In this document: in pieces, positions 7,523 through 15,787 of the stretch
Layout of the letters: each line of letters opens with the position of its first letter
Position numbering within the stretch: the first letter of the stretch is position 1
NCBI GenBank assembly: GCA_964622315.1
Contig: CAZUOY010000017.1
Location: 1 to 29,529, forward strand
From: JAYFNU01 sp964622315
GTDB taxonomy: Bacteria > Bacillota > Clostridia > Oscillospirales > Ruminococcaceae
Reading direction: 5' to 3'
DNA length: 29,529 nucleotides
Notes under the pieces: generated by a model
What the model was told of the DNA's origin: nothing
The model's input: only the letters and a program-made list of their open reading frames with translations
The model's database searches: none
Program-made: the position numbers and the translations under genes

Positions 7523-8312
7523 TTCTCTTATCACTGTCCTTTTCAATAAACGTTGCCGCCGCAAGGTACCCGCCGAGAGCGGCGAAGGCGTCCGCCGCCG
7601 AGAGCGCCGCGCCCGCGGTATCGCCTGATTTAATATAGGTTATCACAGTCGCGCCGCCTACGCCCGCCGCAAAGGTAAGCGCGAGCAGGGAAAGCGAAAC
7701 CGCCTTTTTCGCAAAAGCTTCTTTCTTGTTTTCAAGGGAAAAATACTGTCCGAGTGAAAGGAAAAAAGCGGCTAAAATAAGCTCGCTTGCAAGCGAAACA
7801 AGCGCCACGCTGTTGTTCGCGTTTATTGGCGCGCGTACAAATTCGCTCAGCGCTCGGAAGCAAAACCACAGTATAACCGCAACGGAAAAATACCTCCCGA
7901 AAAGCGCTTTGCCCTTGAAGTAGTAGTACGCCGCGACGAAGAACCACACCGCCGCCAAAATTCCAAGTATGCAACAAATGTAGGTGATAACCCTGCCAAT
8001 AGGCTGAACCAGTCTCAGCGAACCCGCTGCCGAGGCGGCGCTGCCGATGAGCGCAAAAAGCGACGCGAGCAGAAAAAACAAAACCGCAGGCAGACTCTTT
8101 TCCGCCTTTTCGGGAAGCGACGCTTTCTGCTTAAAGCTTCTTGAAAACACTATGCAAACAGCCGCGAGCGCGATAAGAACAGCTATCCTCAGCGCCGTCG
8201 AGCCGCCGTCATAGAAGCCTGTTTCAGGGTTAACGAAGAATAACGAATCTATTAGGCGGAAGGCGAAGAACCCCGCCGCCGAAAGACCGAAAAGATAAAA
8301 CTTCCTTCTCAA
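7500..8312 (-). CDS. Polytopic membrane protein of unknown function
   Basis: The product (270 aa) is hydrophobic, with about seven or eight predicted transmembrane segments (roughly residues 5-25, 40-60, 75-95, 105-130, 140-160, 170-190, 205-227 and 232-255) separated by short charged loops and ending in the charged tail KDSDKRNEEQKAG. I recognise no catalytic or transport motif and no family. The only reasonable start is TTG at 8312, overlapping the stop codon of citrate synthase as TTGA. GAGGAG lies about 9 nt upstream inside that gene, so translation is probably coupled to it. The shared transcript may be incidental rather than functional. Confidence 0.8.
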   Translation of the reverse strand: MRRKFYLFGLSAAGFFAFRLIDSLFFVNPETGFYDGGSTALRIAVLIALAAVCIVFSRSFKQKASLPEKAEKSLPAVLFFLLASLFALIGSAASAAGSLRLVQPIGRVITYICCILGILAAVWFFVAAYYYFKGKALFGRYFSVAVILWFCFRALSEFVRAPINANNSVALVSLASELILAAFFLSLGQYFSLENKKEAFAKKAVSLSLLALTFAAGVGGATVITYIKSGDTAGAALSAADAFAALGGYLAAATFIEKDSDKRNEEQKAG

Positions 8313-9676
8313 AGCGTTCTCTCCTCAACGGGTATATACTCGCGCTTCTCACCGAGATATTTATATGCCGGACGAATTATCTTGTTGCCGAACATCATTT
8401 CCTCAACTCGGTGGGCGCACCAGCCCGCCATGCGAGCCACAGCGAAAAGCGGCGTGTAAAGCTCGGGCGGAATACGCATTGTGCTGTAAACAAGCCCCGA
8501 ATATAGGTCAACGTTCGCACAGATATTTTTAATGTTACGTTTCTTCTCCATAGCCTCCGGCGCAAGTCTCTCCACCGCGCAAAGCAGCTTGTAGTCGTCC
8601 CCTTTGCCCGTCTCCTCGGCAAGCTCCTTCGCGTTCTTGCGAAGTATCGTCGCGCGCGGGTCGCTCTTAGTGTATACCGCGTGGCCCATGCCGTAGATAA
8701 GCCCCGACATATCGCCCGCCTTTTTATCAAGTATGCGATTTAGGTAGGCGGCTATCTCATCGTCGTCGTTATAGTCGTTTATGCCCTCCTTCATATCCGC
8801 GAGCATATTCATTACCTGAATATTCGCGCCGCCGTGCTTCGGGCCCTTGAGCGAACCGATAGACGCGGAAATTGACGAGTATATGTCCGTTCCCGTGGAG
8901 GTCAGCACGCGGGTGGTAAAGGTGGAGTTGTTTCCGCCGCCGTGGTCAGCGTGAAGCACAAGGCACAAATCGAGCAGCCTCGCTTCCTTTTCGGTGAACT
9001 TCTTGTCTGAGCGGTTAATTCGAAGAATGTTTTGCGCCGTGGAAAGCTCCGGCTTCAGCTGGTGGAAGTACATGCTCTTTTTGTCATATACGCGGCGCTT
9101 TACCTGATAAGCGTCCACCATAATTGTGGGCACACAGGAGATAAGCCCAAGCGCCTGATAGAGCGAGTTTTCGAGCGACATATCCTCGGGGTTGCCGTCA
9201 TAGGAATAAAGAGCGAGAACCGAACGCGCCATCTTGTTCATTATGTTCGGCGACGGCGCTTTCATAATCATATCCTCAGCGAAGCCGTCGGGCAGCTCTC
9301 GAAGCTGTGCCATAAGCTTCCTTAGCATATGCATCTGCTTCGCCGTGGGAAGCGAGCCGAAAAGAAGAAGCCACACAATCTCCTCAAAAATATATCTGTC
9401 TGTGTCGGCGTTTGCCGTAATTATATCGTTTACGTCTATTCCGCGATAGATAAGCTTTCCGTCGCAGGGTACCCTTTCGCCGTCTTTCATCTCGTAGCCG
9501 ACAACGTCGCATATGCTCGTAAGCCCCGCAAGCACGCCTGTTCCGTTTGCGTTGCGAAGTCCTCTCTTTACGTCATATTTCGACCAGTCGTCCGAGTTTA
9601 TGTAGTTATACTTTTTAAATTCCTCGCATAAATATGAAAAGGAATCGCGCATTTCGGGCGTAAATTCCTGAAGCAT
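8309..9676 (-). CDS. gltA: Citrate synthase (citrate/2-methylcitrate synthase family)
   Basis: The enzyme condenses oxaloacetate with acetyl-CoA to citrate; in fermenting Clostridia it usually feeds 2-oxoglutarate and glutamate synthesis in an incomplete cycle. The 455-residue product has all three catalytic residues of the family: His245 in LHADHGGGNNSTF, His332 in GMGHAVYTKSDPRA and Asp390 in ANVDLYSGL. GPKHGGANIQVM also matches the fold. The open frame runs far upstream, but ATG 9676 is the start because GGGAGGG lies 8 nt before it and the sequence from there (MLQEFTPEMRD) matches related clostridial proteins; the upstream part covers the promoter region. Use as a 2-methylcitrate synthase cannot be excluded from sequence. 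It is divergent from spoIID. Confidence 0.95.
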   Translation of the reverse strand: MLQEFTPEMRDSFSYLCEEFKKYNYINSDDWSKYDVKRGLRNANGTGVLAGLTSICDVVGYEMKDGERVPCDGKLIYRGIDVNDIITANADTDRYIFEEIVWLLLFGSLPTAKQMHMLRKLMAQLRELPDGFAEDMIMKAPSPNIMNKMARSVLALYSYDGNPEDMSLENSLYQALGLISCVPTIMVDAYQVKRRVYDKKSMYFHQLKPELSTAQNILRINRSDKKFTEKEARLLDLCLVLHADHGGGNNSTFTTRVLTSTGTDIYSSISASIGSLKGPKHGGANIQVMNMLADMKEGINDYNDDDEIAAYLNRILDKKAGDMSGLIYGMGHAVYTKSDPRATILRKNAKELAEETGKGDDYKLLCAVERLAPEAMEKKRNIKNICANVDLYSGLVYSTMRIPPELYTPLFAVARMAGWCAHRVEEMMFGNKIIRPAYKYLGEKREYIPVEERTL

Positions 9677-9700
9677 AAAGCCAGCCCTCCCTACAAGAAT

Positions 9701-9731
9701 GAATAACTTTTGATATTGTAGCACATAATTT
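9701..9731. promoter_or_regulatory. Overlapping divergent promoters of gltA and spoIID
   Basis: On the minus strand TGCTACAAT (9723-9715) is an extended -10 for gltA, 39 nt from its start. On the plus strand, GAATAA (9701-9706) and CATAATTT (9724-9731), 18 nt apart from ATA to CAT, resemble a sporulation sigma-E promoter (ATA...CATACAnT) for spoIID. The two signals interleave. The sigma-E assignment is tentative. Confidence 0.4.
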
Positions 9732-9782
9732 TTAATTTTACTACTGAGGCTTTTGCTTTTTAAACAGAAAGGAACGAAAAAG

Positions 9783-10766
9783 ATGAAGAAGAAGCTCGCG
9801 GTTGTTCTCGTTTTCGCTTTGCTTGTAACCCTTACCCCCGCGCTTGCTCTTATCTCGCCGGGCGAAGAAATAGAAAGCGAGCCATCGGCGGCGACTGTCA
9901 CACAGCCGTCAAACGAAACGGAAATAATCGTTTTTGACGAAGCGGACGGACAAACTCTTGCCCTTTCCGAAAGGGATTACCTAATCGGCGCGGTGCTCTG
10001 CGAAATGCCCGCGACCTATGAAAAAGAGGCTTTGAAGGCACAGGCTGTGGCGGCGCGAAGCTACGCGCTCTATGTCAAGGCACTACGTGAGGAGAACCCT
10101 TTGCCCGAGCTTAACGGCGCTTACTTCACGGTCAACACCGACGTCCACACGGGCTATATCACCGATACCGTCGCAAAGAGCATGTTCGGCGAGCGCTATT
10201 CGGAATATACCAACAAAGTCGCTTCCGCCGTGGACGAGGTAATTAACTACGCTGTTTTGTATGACGGCGAGCCGATTGCCGCGTGCTACCACGCAATCTC
10301 TCCGGGAAGAACCGAGGCAAGCGAAAACGTTTTCGCCTCCGCCGTCGATTATCTTGTGCCTGTAGACAGCTCCTTCGACCAAAGCTCAAGCGGTTACCTT
10401 TCCGAAAAAAGCTTCACTCCGGGCGAGCTGCAATCGCTTCTGGAGGCTAATGTCGAGGGCTTCAGCCTTACGGGCAAACCCGAAACCTGGTTTAAGGGCG
10501 TCGTTGTCTCGGAATCGGGCAGCGTGCTTGAAGCATCGCTTGGTAACCGAACCTTTACGGGAACTGAGCTTAGAACCCTGCTGGGGCTTCGCTCGGCGGC
10601 GTGGGAGGTTTCGCTTGAAGACTATCTTTTCACCTTCAAGGTTAAGGGGTACGGTCACGGTGTCGGCATGAGTCAGAACGGTGCGAACGAGCTGGCACGG
10701 CTTGGCATGAGCTTTGACGAAATCCTGCGCTACTACTACATAGGCGCGGACGTGGCGGAATACTAA
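9783..10766 (+). CDS. spoIID: Stage II sporulation protein D-type lytic transglycosylase
   Basis: SpoIID cleaves denuded peptidoglycan glycan strands during engulfment of the forespore, working with SpoIIM and SpoIIP at the membrane. The product from ATG 9783 is 327 aa. It opens with a basic and hydrophobic segment KKKLAVVLVFALLVTLTPAL (signal or anchor) and has the family core YLIGAVLCEMPATYEKEALK with Glu74, equivalent to the catalytic Glu88 of Bacillus subtilis, then AQAVAARSYALYV and the C-terminal GYGHGVGMSQNGA at residues 289-301. AGAAAGGA precedes the ATG at a normal distance; an in-frame start 30 nt upstream would overlap this RBS. It is convergent with the noc-like gene and not beside spoIIM or spoIIP. 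A vegetative SpoIID-like amidase-enhancer role remains possible. Confidence 0.92.
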   Translation: MKKKLAVVLVFALLVTLTPALALISPGEEIESEPSAATVTQPSNETEIIVFDEADGQTLALSERDYLIGAVLCEMPATYEKEALKAQAVAARSYALYVKALREENPLPELNGAYFTVNTDVHTGYITDTVAKSMFGERYSEYTNKVASAVDEVINYAVLYDGEPIAACYHAISPGRTEASENVFASAVDYLVPVDSSFDQSSSGYLSEKSFTPGELQSLLEANVEGFSLTGKPETWFKGVVVSESGSVLEASLGNRTFTGTELRTLLGLRSAAWEVSLEDYLFTFKVKGYGHGVGMSQNGANELARLGMSFDEILRYYYIGADVAEY

Positions 10767-10810
10767 AACGGCAAAGCGGACCTGCGTGCTCTCGCGCCGC
10801 AAGCCGTTTT
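10765..10810. terminator. Bidirectional terminator between spoIID and the noc-like gene
   Basis: AAAACGGC (10765-10772) pairs perfectly with GCCGTTTT (10803-10810), and GCGG (10776-10779) with CCGC (10797-10800) inside. The A and T flanks make it usable from either side, as expected between convergent genes. It overlaps the spoIID stop codon. The T runs are only 4 long. Confidence 0.6.
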
Positions 10811-10834
10811 GCCGAAACTGAAAGAATGACTATC

Positions 10835-11644
10835 CTATTTAAGCACGCCCGTAAGGACGTTGTTCGAGGGAATCTTTATTAGGTACTCGACGTACTCCTC
10901 GCCCTCGCGCCGCTCGGTTTTGGCTCGAACTCCCGCTTGCCGCATAACCTCCAGCGCCTTTTCTATAGTATTAAGAAATATTCTTACATCTTTTATTGCG
11001 ACCGTTCGCTTTTGAATATCGCCCGAATCCAGCTTTAACCGTTCACAAAGCAGCTTCGCCTTCGCTCCGAGACAAAGCTCGTCAGAAAGAAGGTCGGCAA
11101 AAATCGCGTTTCGTTCCTCTCTTGGCATAGTGAGAATGAACCTTGCTCTCTTTTCGCTGACACCCGCCGCCTCGCAAATCACCCGCTCACGCTCATCAAG
11201 GCAGAGTATCTCAAGCTTTCTTTCTATCTCCTCTTGGGTGAGCCCCGTCGCTCTGCAAAAGCTGTCTATCTCCCCGTCTCTGAGCCCCAGCGCGTAGTAA
11301 AGGCTCTCCGCAAGCTCGAAGCAGGTGAGCGGCTCACGGTGAAGGTTCGCCACAAGCGCGAGCACGGCGTTATCACGAGCCGTTTGCTTTACCACCCTGC
11401 AAGGCAGCCTTGAAAGCCCCAGTCGGCGTGCGGCAAGAAGCCTTCTTTCACCCGAAATGACGGTATAGAAGCCACGCTCCTTTAAAACCGTAAGCGGCTC
11501 GATTACGCCGTAATACTTAATGCTTGTTACAAGCGCGGCAAGCTTTTCCTCGTCGAAAAGGTGTCTTTGCGGGTGCTCGGGCGGCTCAATTTTTTCTGTT
11601 TTTATATAGGCGAACCTTATAGGCTCGCTTTTTTTGTTTTCCAT
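10835..11644 (-). CDS. noc: ParB/Noc-like chromosome-binding protein
   Basis: ParB-family CTPase clamps organise the chromosome; Noc is the variant that keeps division septa off the nucleoid and is encoded next to rsmG in Firmicutes. The 269-residue product has the N-terminal ParB core with the CTP-binding GERR at residues 65-68 (TVISGERRLLAARRLG), the following VANLHREPL segment, a helix-turn-helix region near residues 95-170 and a C-terminal dimerisation part. ATG 11644 is chosen because AGGCGGG is 8-9 nt before it; a GTG 9 nt further up would overlap that RBS. Neither soj nor spo0J follows, so it could be the only ParB here or a Noc whose partner genes lie elsewhere. The RBS lies in a predicted 15-bp hairpin. 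Confidence 0.82.
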   Translation of the reverse strand: MENKKSEPIRFAYIKTEKIEPPEHPQRHLFDEEKLAALVTSIKYYGVIEPLTVLKERGFYTVISGERRLLAARRLGLSRLPCRVVKQTARDNAVLALVANLHREPLTCFELAESLYYALGLRDGEIDSFCRATGLTQEEIERKLEILCLDERERVICEAAGVSEKRARFILTMPREERNAIFADLLSDELCLGAKAKLLCERLKLDSGDIQKRTVAIKDVRIFLNTIEKALEVMRQAGVRAKTERREGEEYVEYLIKIPSNNVLTGVLK

Positions 11645-11652
11645 AGAAAGCA

Positions 11653-11690
11653 CCCGCCTTTCGTGTTTTCATACTAACACAAAAAGCGGG
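11653..11690 (-). promoter_or_regulatory. Leader hairpin masking the noc-like RBS
   Basis: On the sense (minus) strand, 11690-11676 pairs with 11667-11653 over 15 bp with two G-U wobbles and an 8-nt loop; the GGCGGG ribosome-binding site is in the 3' arm. The wobble pairs form only in the sense RNA. A TAGTAT in the loop could instead be a -10, in which case the repeat would act as a DNA operator. Confidence 0.45.
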
Positions 11691-11747
11691 CGCTTGCCAT
11701 ATAATTCCATCTTCAAATTGCGGCTGAGTTCTACGTTTTAGGGTGAA

Positions 11748-12449
11748 TTAAAGAGGTGATTTTGAGATATTCTTTCCGCTTCGCGGATATTTTGGCGCGG
11801 TTTGCGATATTTTTTTAACCACCACCACCACCCGCTCGCTTTCGTCGGGAAGGGTGAAACGGCGCTTTGCTATAACCATTCCCGAAAGCTCACGAAGCGC
11901 GTGCTTAGAGAGGGCTATCTCCTCCTCGGCGTCCGGCCCTTTCATGGCTATTAGGTGTCCGCCGGGCTTCACGAGCGGCAAGCAGTATTCCAACAGCGAC
12001 GGCAGCTGTGCGACTGCACGCGCTGTTACGGTGTCAAAGCTTTCGCGGTATTCGCCGCGTGCAAGCTCCTCAGCCCGCCCATGCAAAGTGGTAACCTCGA
12101 CACCCATCTCGGCCGCGGCGGCTTCGATAAACTTAAGCTTTTTTCCTGTCGCGTCAATTAGTGTAACCGAAAGCGACGGCTTCAGCGCCTTTAGCACCAC
12201 GCCCGGAAACCCCGCTCCCGTTCCGACATCGGCTACCCTTCCTGCCAGCTCCTCAATGGATATCAGCGCCGCGCTGTCAAGCAGGTGCTTAATCTCCACC
12301 TCACGCGGTTCGGTTATCGCGGTAAGGTTAAACGATTTATTCGTTTCCACAAGCCTTTCGCAGTAGCCGTCCAGCCTTTTCGCCGCGTCCTCGCTTATCT
12401 CGACACCGAGCGCCGCCGCCTCGCTAATCAGTCTGTTTATCTCTATCAC
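11748..12449 (-). CDS. rsmG: 16S rRNA (guanine-527-N7)-methyltransferase
   Basis: RsmG (GidB) methylates G527 of 16S rRNA in the 530 loop using S-adenosylmethionine; its loss gives low-level streptomycin resistance in several bacteria. The 233-residue product shows the family opening KSFNLTAITEPREVEIKHLLDS, the SAM-binding VADVGTGAGFPGVVLKALKP, LIDATGKKLKFIEA, TVTARAVAQLPSLLEYCLPL and the basic KYPRSGKNISKSPL tail. ATG 12449 lies 26 nt inside the end of mnmG, so the two are probably translationally coupled, as in many Firmicutes. Confidence 0.96.
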   Translation of the reverse strand: MIEINRLISEAAALGVEISEDAAKRLDGYCERLVETNKSFNLTAITEPREVEIKHLLDSAALISIEELAGRVADVGTGAGFPGVVLKALKPSLSVTLIDATGKKLKFIEAAAAEMGVEVTTLHGRAEELARGEYRESFDTVTARAVAQLPSLLEYCLPLVKPGGHLIAMKGPDAEEEIALSKHALRELSGMVIAKRRFTLPDESERVVVVVKKISQTAPKYPRSGKNISKSPL

Positions 12450-14322
12450 TCTGTTTCTCCTTTTTAAGCCATATTGTAAGCACCGAAATATCCGCGGGGT
12501 TAACCCCGCTTATCCGTTCAGCCTGCCCGACCGAGAGCGGCTTTACCTTGTTTAGCTTGTCTCTCGCCTCAATTCTTAAGCCAGTCACACGAGAATAGTC
12601 GAAATCGGGTGAAAGCGGAAGCTCCTCAAGACGTTTTACCTTGTCTATTACGCTCTGCTGGCGCTTTAAGTATCCCTCGTATTTTATCTCCGTTTCTGCC
12701 TGCTCCGTTATGGCGCGAGGAAGTCCGCCCGCTCTGGCTGTATCGTACGGCAGAATATCCGCGTAGCTCACTCCCGGTCGCTTTAGCAAAAGTGCAATAG
12801 ACGCGCCGCTCGTAAGAGGCGCCGTACCCTTATTTTCAAGCATCTCATTAATGCCCTCGCTCGGCGGAAGCACCGTGTTTCTCATACGTTCAAGCTCACA
12901 ATCGAGCATAGCCTTGTTTTTTAAATACACGTTGTATCTCTCGTCGCTTACCAAGCCCACCGTGTGCCCTGTTTCACAAAGCCTCCTCGCGGCGTTGTCC
13001 TGCCGCAGAACCAGACGATACTCGCTTCTTGAGGTCATCATTCTGTACGGCTCGTTTGTACCCTTTGTAACAAGGTCGTCTATGAGGGTACCAATATAGG
13101 AGCTTGCCCGCGAAAGCACCAGCGGTTCGCCGCCAAGCGCGGCTTTTGCGGCGTTAATTCCAGCTATTAGTCCCTGTGCCGCCGCCTCCTCATACCCGCT
13201 CGTTCCGTTAAACTGCCCCGCGCCGTAAAGACCTTTTACCGCCTTGGTTTCGAGGGTAGAGAAAAGACTTAGCGGGTCACAGCAGTCATACTCTATCGCA
13301 TAGGCGGGTCGCATTATCTCCACTTGTTCAAGCCCCTCTATCGTGCGGTACATCTCGTGCTGAACATCAAGCGGAAGCGACGAGCTCATTCCTTGAAGGT
13401 ACATCTCCTCGGTGCTTTTTCCACACGGCTCAATAAACAGCTGATGACGCTTTTTGTCCGCAAAGCGCACAACCTTATCCTCTATTGACGGGCAGTAACG
13501 CGGACCTACTCCCTCTATCTTTCCGCCGTAAATCGGTGAACGTCCGAGATTCTGCCTTATGACCTCATGGGTTCTTTCATTTGTATAGGCGATATAACAA
13601 ACAGCGCTGTTCTCAATATCCTCCGGCTTATCCATAAACGAGTATGGCGTTACCAGCTCGTCACCGCGCTGTGGCTCAAGCTTTGAAAAGTCAATGCTTC
13701 TTCTGTGGACGCGTGCGGGAGTGCCTGTTTTGAAACGGCGAATCTCCACGCCGATTTTCACTAAGCTTTCGGTCAGCTTCGTCGCGGCGTTAACATTGTC
13801 AGGACCCGTCACCTTTGTCGCTTCACCTACAAATATCCTGCCGCCGAGGTAGGTTCCCGTCGCGACAACAACGCACTTTGCTTTAAACTCAGCACCGAGC
13901 AGCGTTTTCACTGCCGCTATTCGCCCGTCTATTGTAACTATCTCGGTCGCCTCGTCCTGAATAACATCTAAGCGTTCCTGGTTCTCAAGCGCACGTTTCA
14001 TATAGCGGTGATACTCGCGCCTGTCGCTTTGCACTCTAAGGGAGTGTACAGCCGCGCCCTTCGCAAGGTTAAGCATTCGGCTTTGTATAGTTGTGGCGTC
14101 CGCCGCCCTGCCCATTTCTCCGCCGAGCGCGTCTATCTCACAGACCAAATGCCCCTTCGCAGTGCCGCCGATAGAGGGATTGCACGGAAGGTTCGCTATG
14201 GCGTCGAGAGAGAGGGTAAGTACGGCTGTTCTTGCACCAAGCCTCGCCGACGCAAGTGCCGCTTCGCAGCCCGCGTGACCCGCGCCGATAACTATTACGT
14301 CATATTCCTTAAATTCAAACAT
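12424..14322 (-). CDS. mnmG: tRNA uridine-34 5-carboxymethylaminomethyl modification enzyme MnmG
   Basis: MnmG (GidA) is the FAD- and NADH-dependent partner of MnmE that adds the (carboxymethyl)aminomethyl group to wobble U34 of tRNAs, using methylene-tetrahydrofolate. The 632-residue product has the N-terminal FAD-binding DVIVIGAGHAGCEAALASAR, the active-site segment LPCNPSIGGTAKGHLVCEID with Cys47, a second conserved Cys in GPRYCPSIEDK, and the C-terminal tRNA/MnmE-binding helices ending near LPLSPDFDYSRVTGLRIEAR. Only 2 nt separate it from the mnmE stop codon, keeping the two partners in one transcript. Confidence 0.98.
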   Translation of the reverse strand: MFEFKEYDVIVIGAGHAGCEAALASARLGARTAVLTLSLDAIANLPCNPSIGGTAKGHLVCEIDALGGEMGRAADATTIQSRMLNLAKGAAVHSLRVQSDRREYHRYMKRALENQERLDVIQDEATEIVTIDGRIAAVKTLLGAEFKAKCVVVATGTYLGGRIFVGEATKVTGPDNVNAATKLTESLVKIGVEIRRFKTGTPARVHRRSIDFSKLEPQRGDELVTPYSFMDKPEDIENSAVCYIAYTNERTHEVIRQNLGRSPIYGGKIEGVGPRYCPSIEDKVVRFADKKRHQLFIEPCGKSTEEMYLQGMSSSLPLDVQHEMYRTIEGLEQVEIMRPAYAIEYDCCDPLSLFSTLETKAVKGLYGAGQFNGTSGYEEAAAQGLIAGINAAKAALGGEPLVLSRASSYIGTLIDDLVTKGTNEPYRMMTSRSEYRLVLRQDNAARRLCETGHTVGLVSDERYNVYLKNKAMLDCELERMRNTVLPPSEGINEMLENKGTAPLTSGASIALLLKRPGVSYADILPYDTARAGGLPRAITEQAETEIKYEGYLKRQQSVIDKVKRLEELPLSPDFDYSRVTGLRIEARDKLNKVKPLSVGQAERISGVNPADISVLTIWLKKEKQSDRDKQTD

Positions 14323-14324
14323 TT

Positions 14325-15698
14325 CTATTTCCCCACGCAGAATTTTGAAAATACCTCATCGAGTACCTTTTCGGTGACATTTTCGCCAGAAAGCTCGCCG
14401 AGAGCCGAAAGCGCCTCAGAAAGCAAGGCAAACACGGCATCAAGGGCTTTATCCCCGCCCGCGGCGGTCGCGTCGCTGACCGCCGCATACGCGCGCGCCG
14501 CGGCCTCACGCTGCCGCTCGTTCGCAAGAAGCGGAGCGGATACATCGAGTGAATCTGTCTTTACGGCGCGCGCGATAGCCCGCGATAGCGGGTCGGGCGG
14601 GGCGTCGTCTTTGGCGCTGATATACACACAGTTTGGAAAGGCGCTTTCAATAACCGACACGTCCAGCTTCGTTTCAAGGTCGGTCTTGTTTATTACCGCC
14701 ACTACGTTCTTGTCGCGAAGTCTGCTTATGAGCGCGAGGTCGTCGCCGTCCAACGCGCGCGAGCTGTCGAAAACGGCAAGCACAAGCGCGGCGTTCTCAA
14801 GCCTTCCGAGCGCCCGTTCAATTCCAAGTTTTTCTACAAGGTCGTCGCTCTCGCGTATTCCCGCCGTATCGGCGAGTAGAAGTGTAGTTCCGCCAAGCCG
14901 TACGCGCTCCTCCACCACGTCTCTTGTTGTGCCCGCAATCGGAGTAACAAGCGCCTTCTCAGTCCCCGAAAGCAGGTTAAGAAGGGTGCTTTTCCCTACA
15001 TTCGGACTGCCGACAATCGCCGTCGGCACACCGCGCATAATATTCACGCCTGTCTCATAGCTCAATATCAGCTTGTTTAGTTCGTTCTTCAGTTCAAGCA
15101 GCTCTTTGTTTAAAAAGTTCGAGTCTATCGGGTCAACGTCCTCCTCGGGAAAATCAATGAAGGCGGAGATATGTGCCTGCATATCAATTATTCTGTTTTT
15201 CAGCTCCTCGGTCTTTTTATAGAGCGACCCATGCGAAAGCGCCGACGCCGCCAGCTCGCCCTGTCTTGACGCGGCGTTAATTATATCGGCGACCGACTCC
15301 GCCTCGGTAAGAGAGATGCGTCCGTTGAGGAAGGCGCGGCGGGTAAACTCCCCTGGCGCGGCGGGCTTTGCGCCGCTGTCCAACACGGCTCGCAGAACAA
15401 GCTCACACGCTATCTCGCCGCCGTGACACATTATCTCAACAACGTTTTCTCCCGTAAAGCTTCGCGGCGCACGAAAAACCAGCGCCACCGCTTCGTCTAT
15501 AAGCTCACCCTCGCGGTTTTTGACGTCGCCGAGCCGCGCTGTGTAGCCCGAAATCGCCGAAAGGCTTTCGCCGCCTCGGGCAAAGAATATCTTGTCCGCA
15601 ATAGAAAACGCGTCCTCACCCGATATTCTGATTATTCCTATTCCACCGCTTCCCGCGGGGGTTGCTATCGCCGCAACTGTTTCAAAAATGTCGCTCAT
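14325..15698 (-). CDS. mnmE: tRNA modification GTPase MnmE
   Basis: MnmE (TrmE) forms the heterotetrameric complex with MnmG that modifies wobble uridine. The 457-residue product has the N-terminal folate-binding domain (TVAAIATPAGSGGIGIIRIS, PGEFTRRAFLNGRISLTEAE), a central G domain with GSPNVGKSTLLNLL, the switch GTTRDVVEE, DTAGIRES and NKTDL, and the C-terminal CVGK motif with catalytic-type Cys454. GGAG precedes the ATG. A long hairpin separates it from jag upstream, so it may have its own promoter or be reached by read-through. Confidence 0.98.
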   Translation of the reverse strand: MSDIFETVAAIATPAGSGGIGIIRISGEDAFSIADKIFFARGGESLSAISGYTARLGDVKNREGELIDEAVALVFRAPRSFTGENVVEIMCHGGEIACELVLRAVLDSGAKPAAPGEFTRRAFLNGRISLTEAESVADIINAASRQGELAASALSHGSLYKKTEELKNRIIDMQAHISAFIDFPEEDVDPIDSNFLNKELLELKNELNKLILSYETGVNIMRGVPTAIVGSPNVGKSTLLNLLSGTEKALVTPIAGTTRDVVEERVRLGGTTLLLADTAGIRESDDLVEKLGIERALGRLENAALVLAVFDSSRALDGDDLALISRLRDKNVVAVINKTDLETKLDVSVIESAFPNCVYISAKDDAPPDPLSRAIARAVKTDSLDVSAPLLANERQREAAARAYAAVSDATAAGGDKALDAVFALLSEALSALGELSGENVTEKVLDEVFSKFCVGK

Positions 15699-15709
15699 AA
15701 TAACTCCGA

Positions 15710-15773
15710 AAATAAAACGAGGTCAAAGGCATAGGTGTACAGGGAAACTGTACACTTCCGACCTTTGACCTCG
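15710..15773 (-). terminator. Terminator-like double hairpin after jag
   Basis: A perfect 12-bp outer stem (15718-15729 with 15762-15773, CGAGGTCAAAGG / CCTTTGACCTCG) encloses a perfect 8-bp inner stem (15735-15742 with 15748-15755, GTGTACAG / CTGTACAC). On the minus strand the structure is followed by TTTTATTTT. It should terminate or attenuate transcription leaving jag, ahead of mnmE. Confidence 0.75.
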
Positions 15774-15787
15774 GTGTGTTTGTTTTC

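Noticed and set aside
9677..9901. Upstream extension of citrate synthase by 75 codons
   Set aside because: It crosses the divergent promoter and the spoIID start; ATG 9676 has a strong RBS and a family-like N-terminus.
14008..15060. A 350-codon plus-strand frame across mnmG-mnmE
   Set aside because: It is Ser/Ala/Arg-rich low-complexity translation antisense to two well-supported genes.
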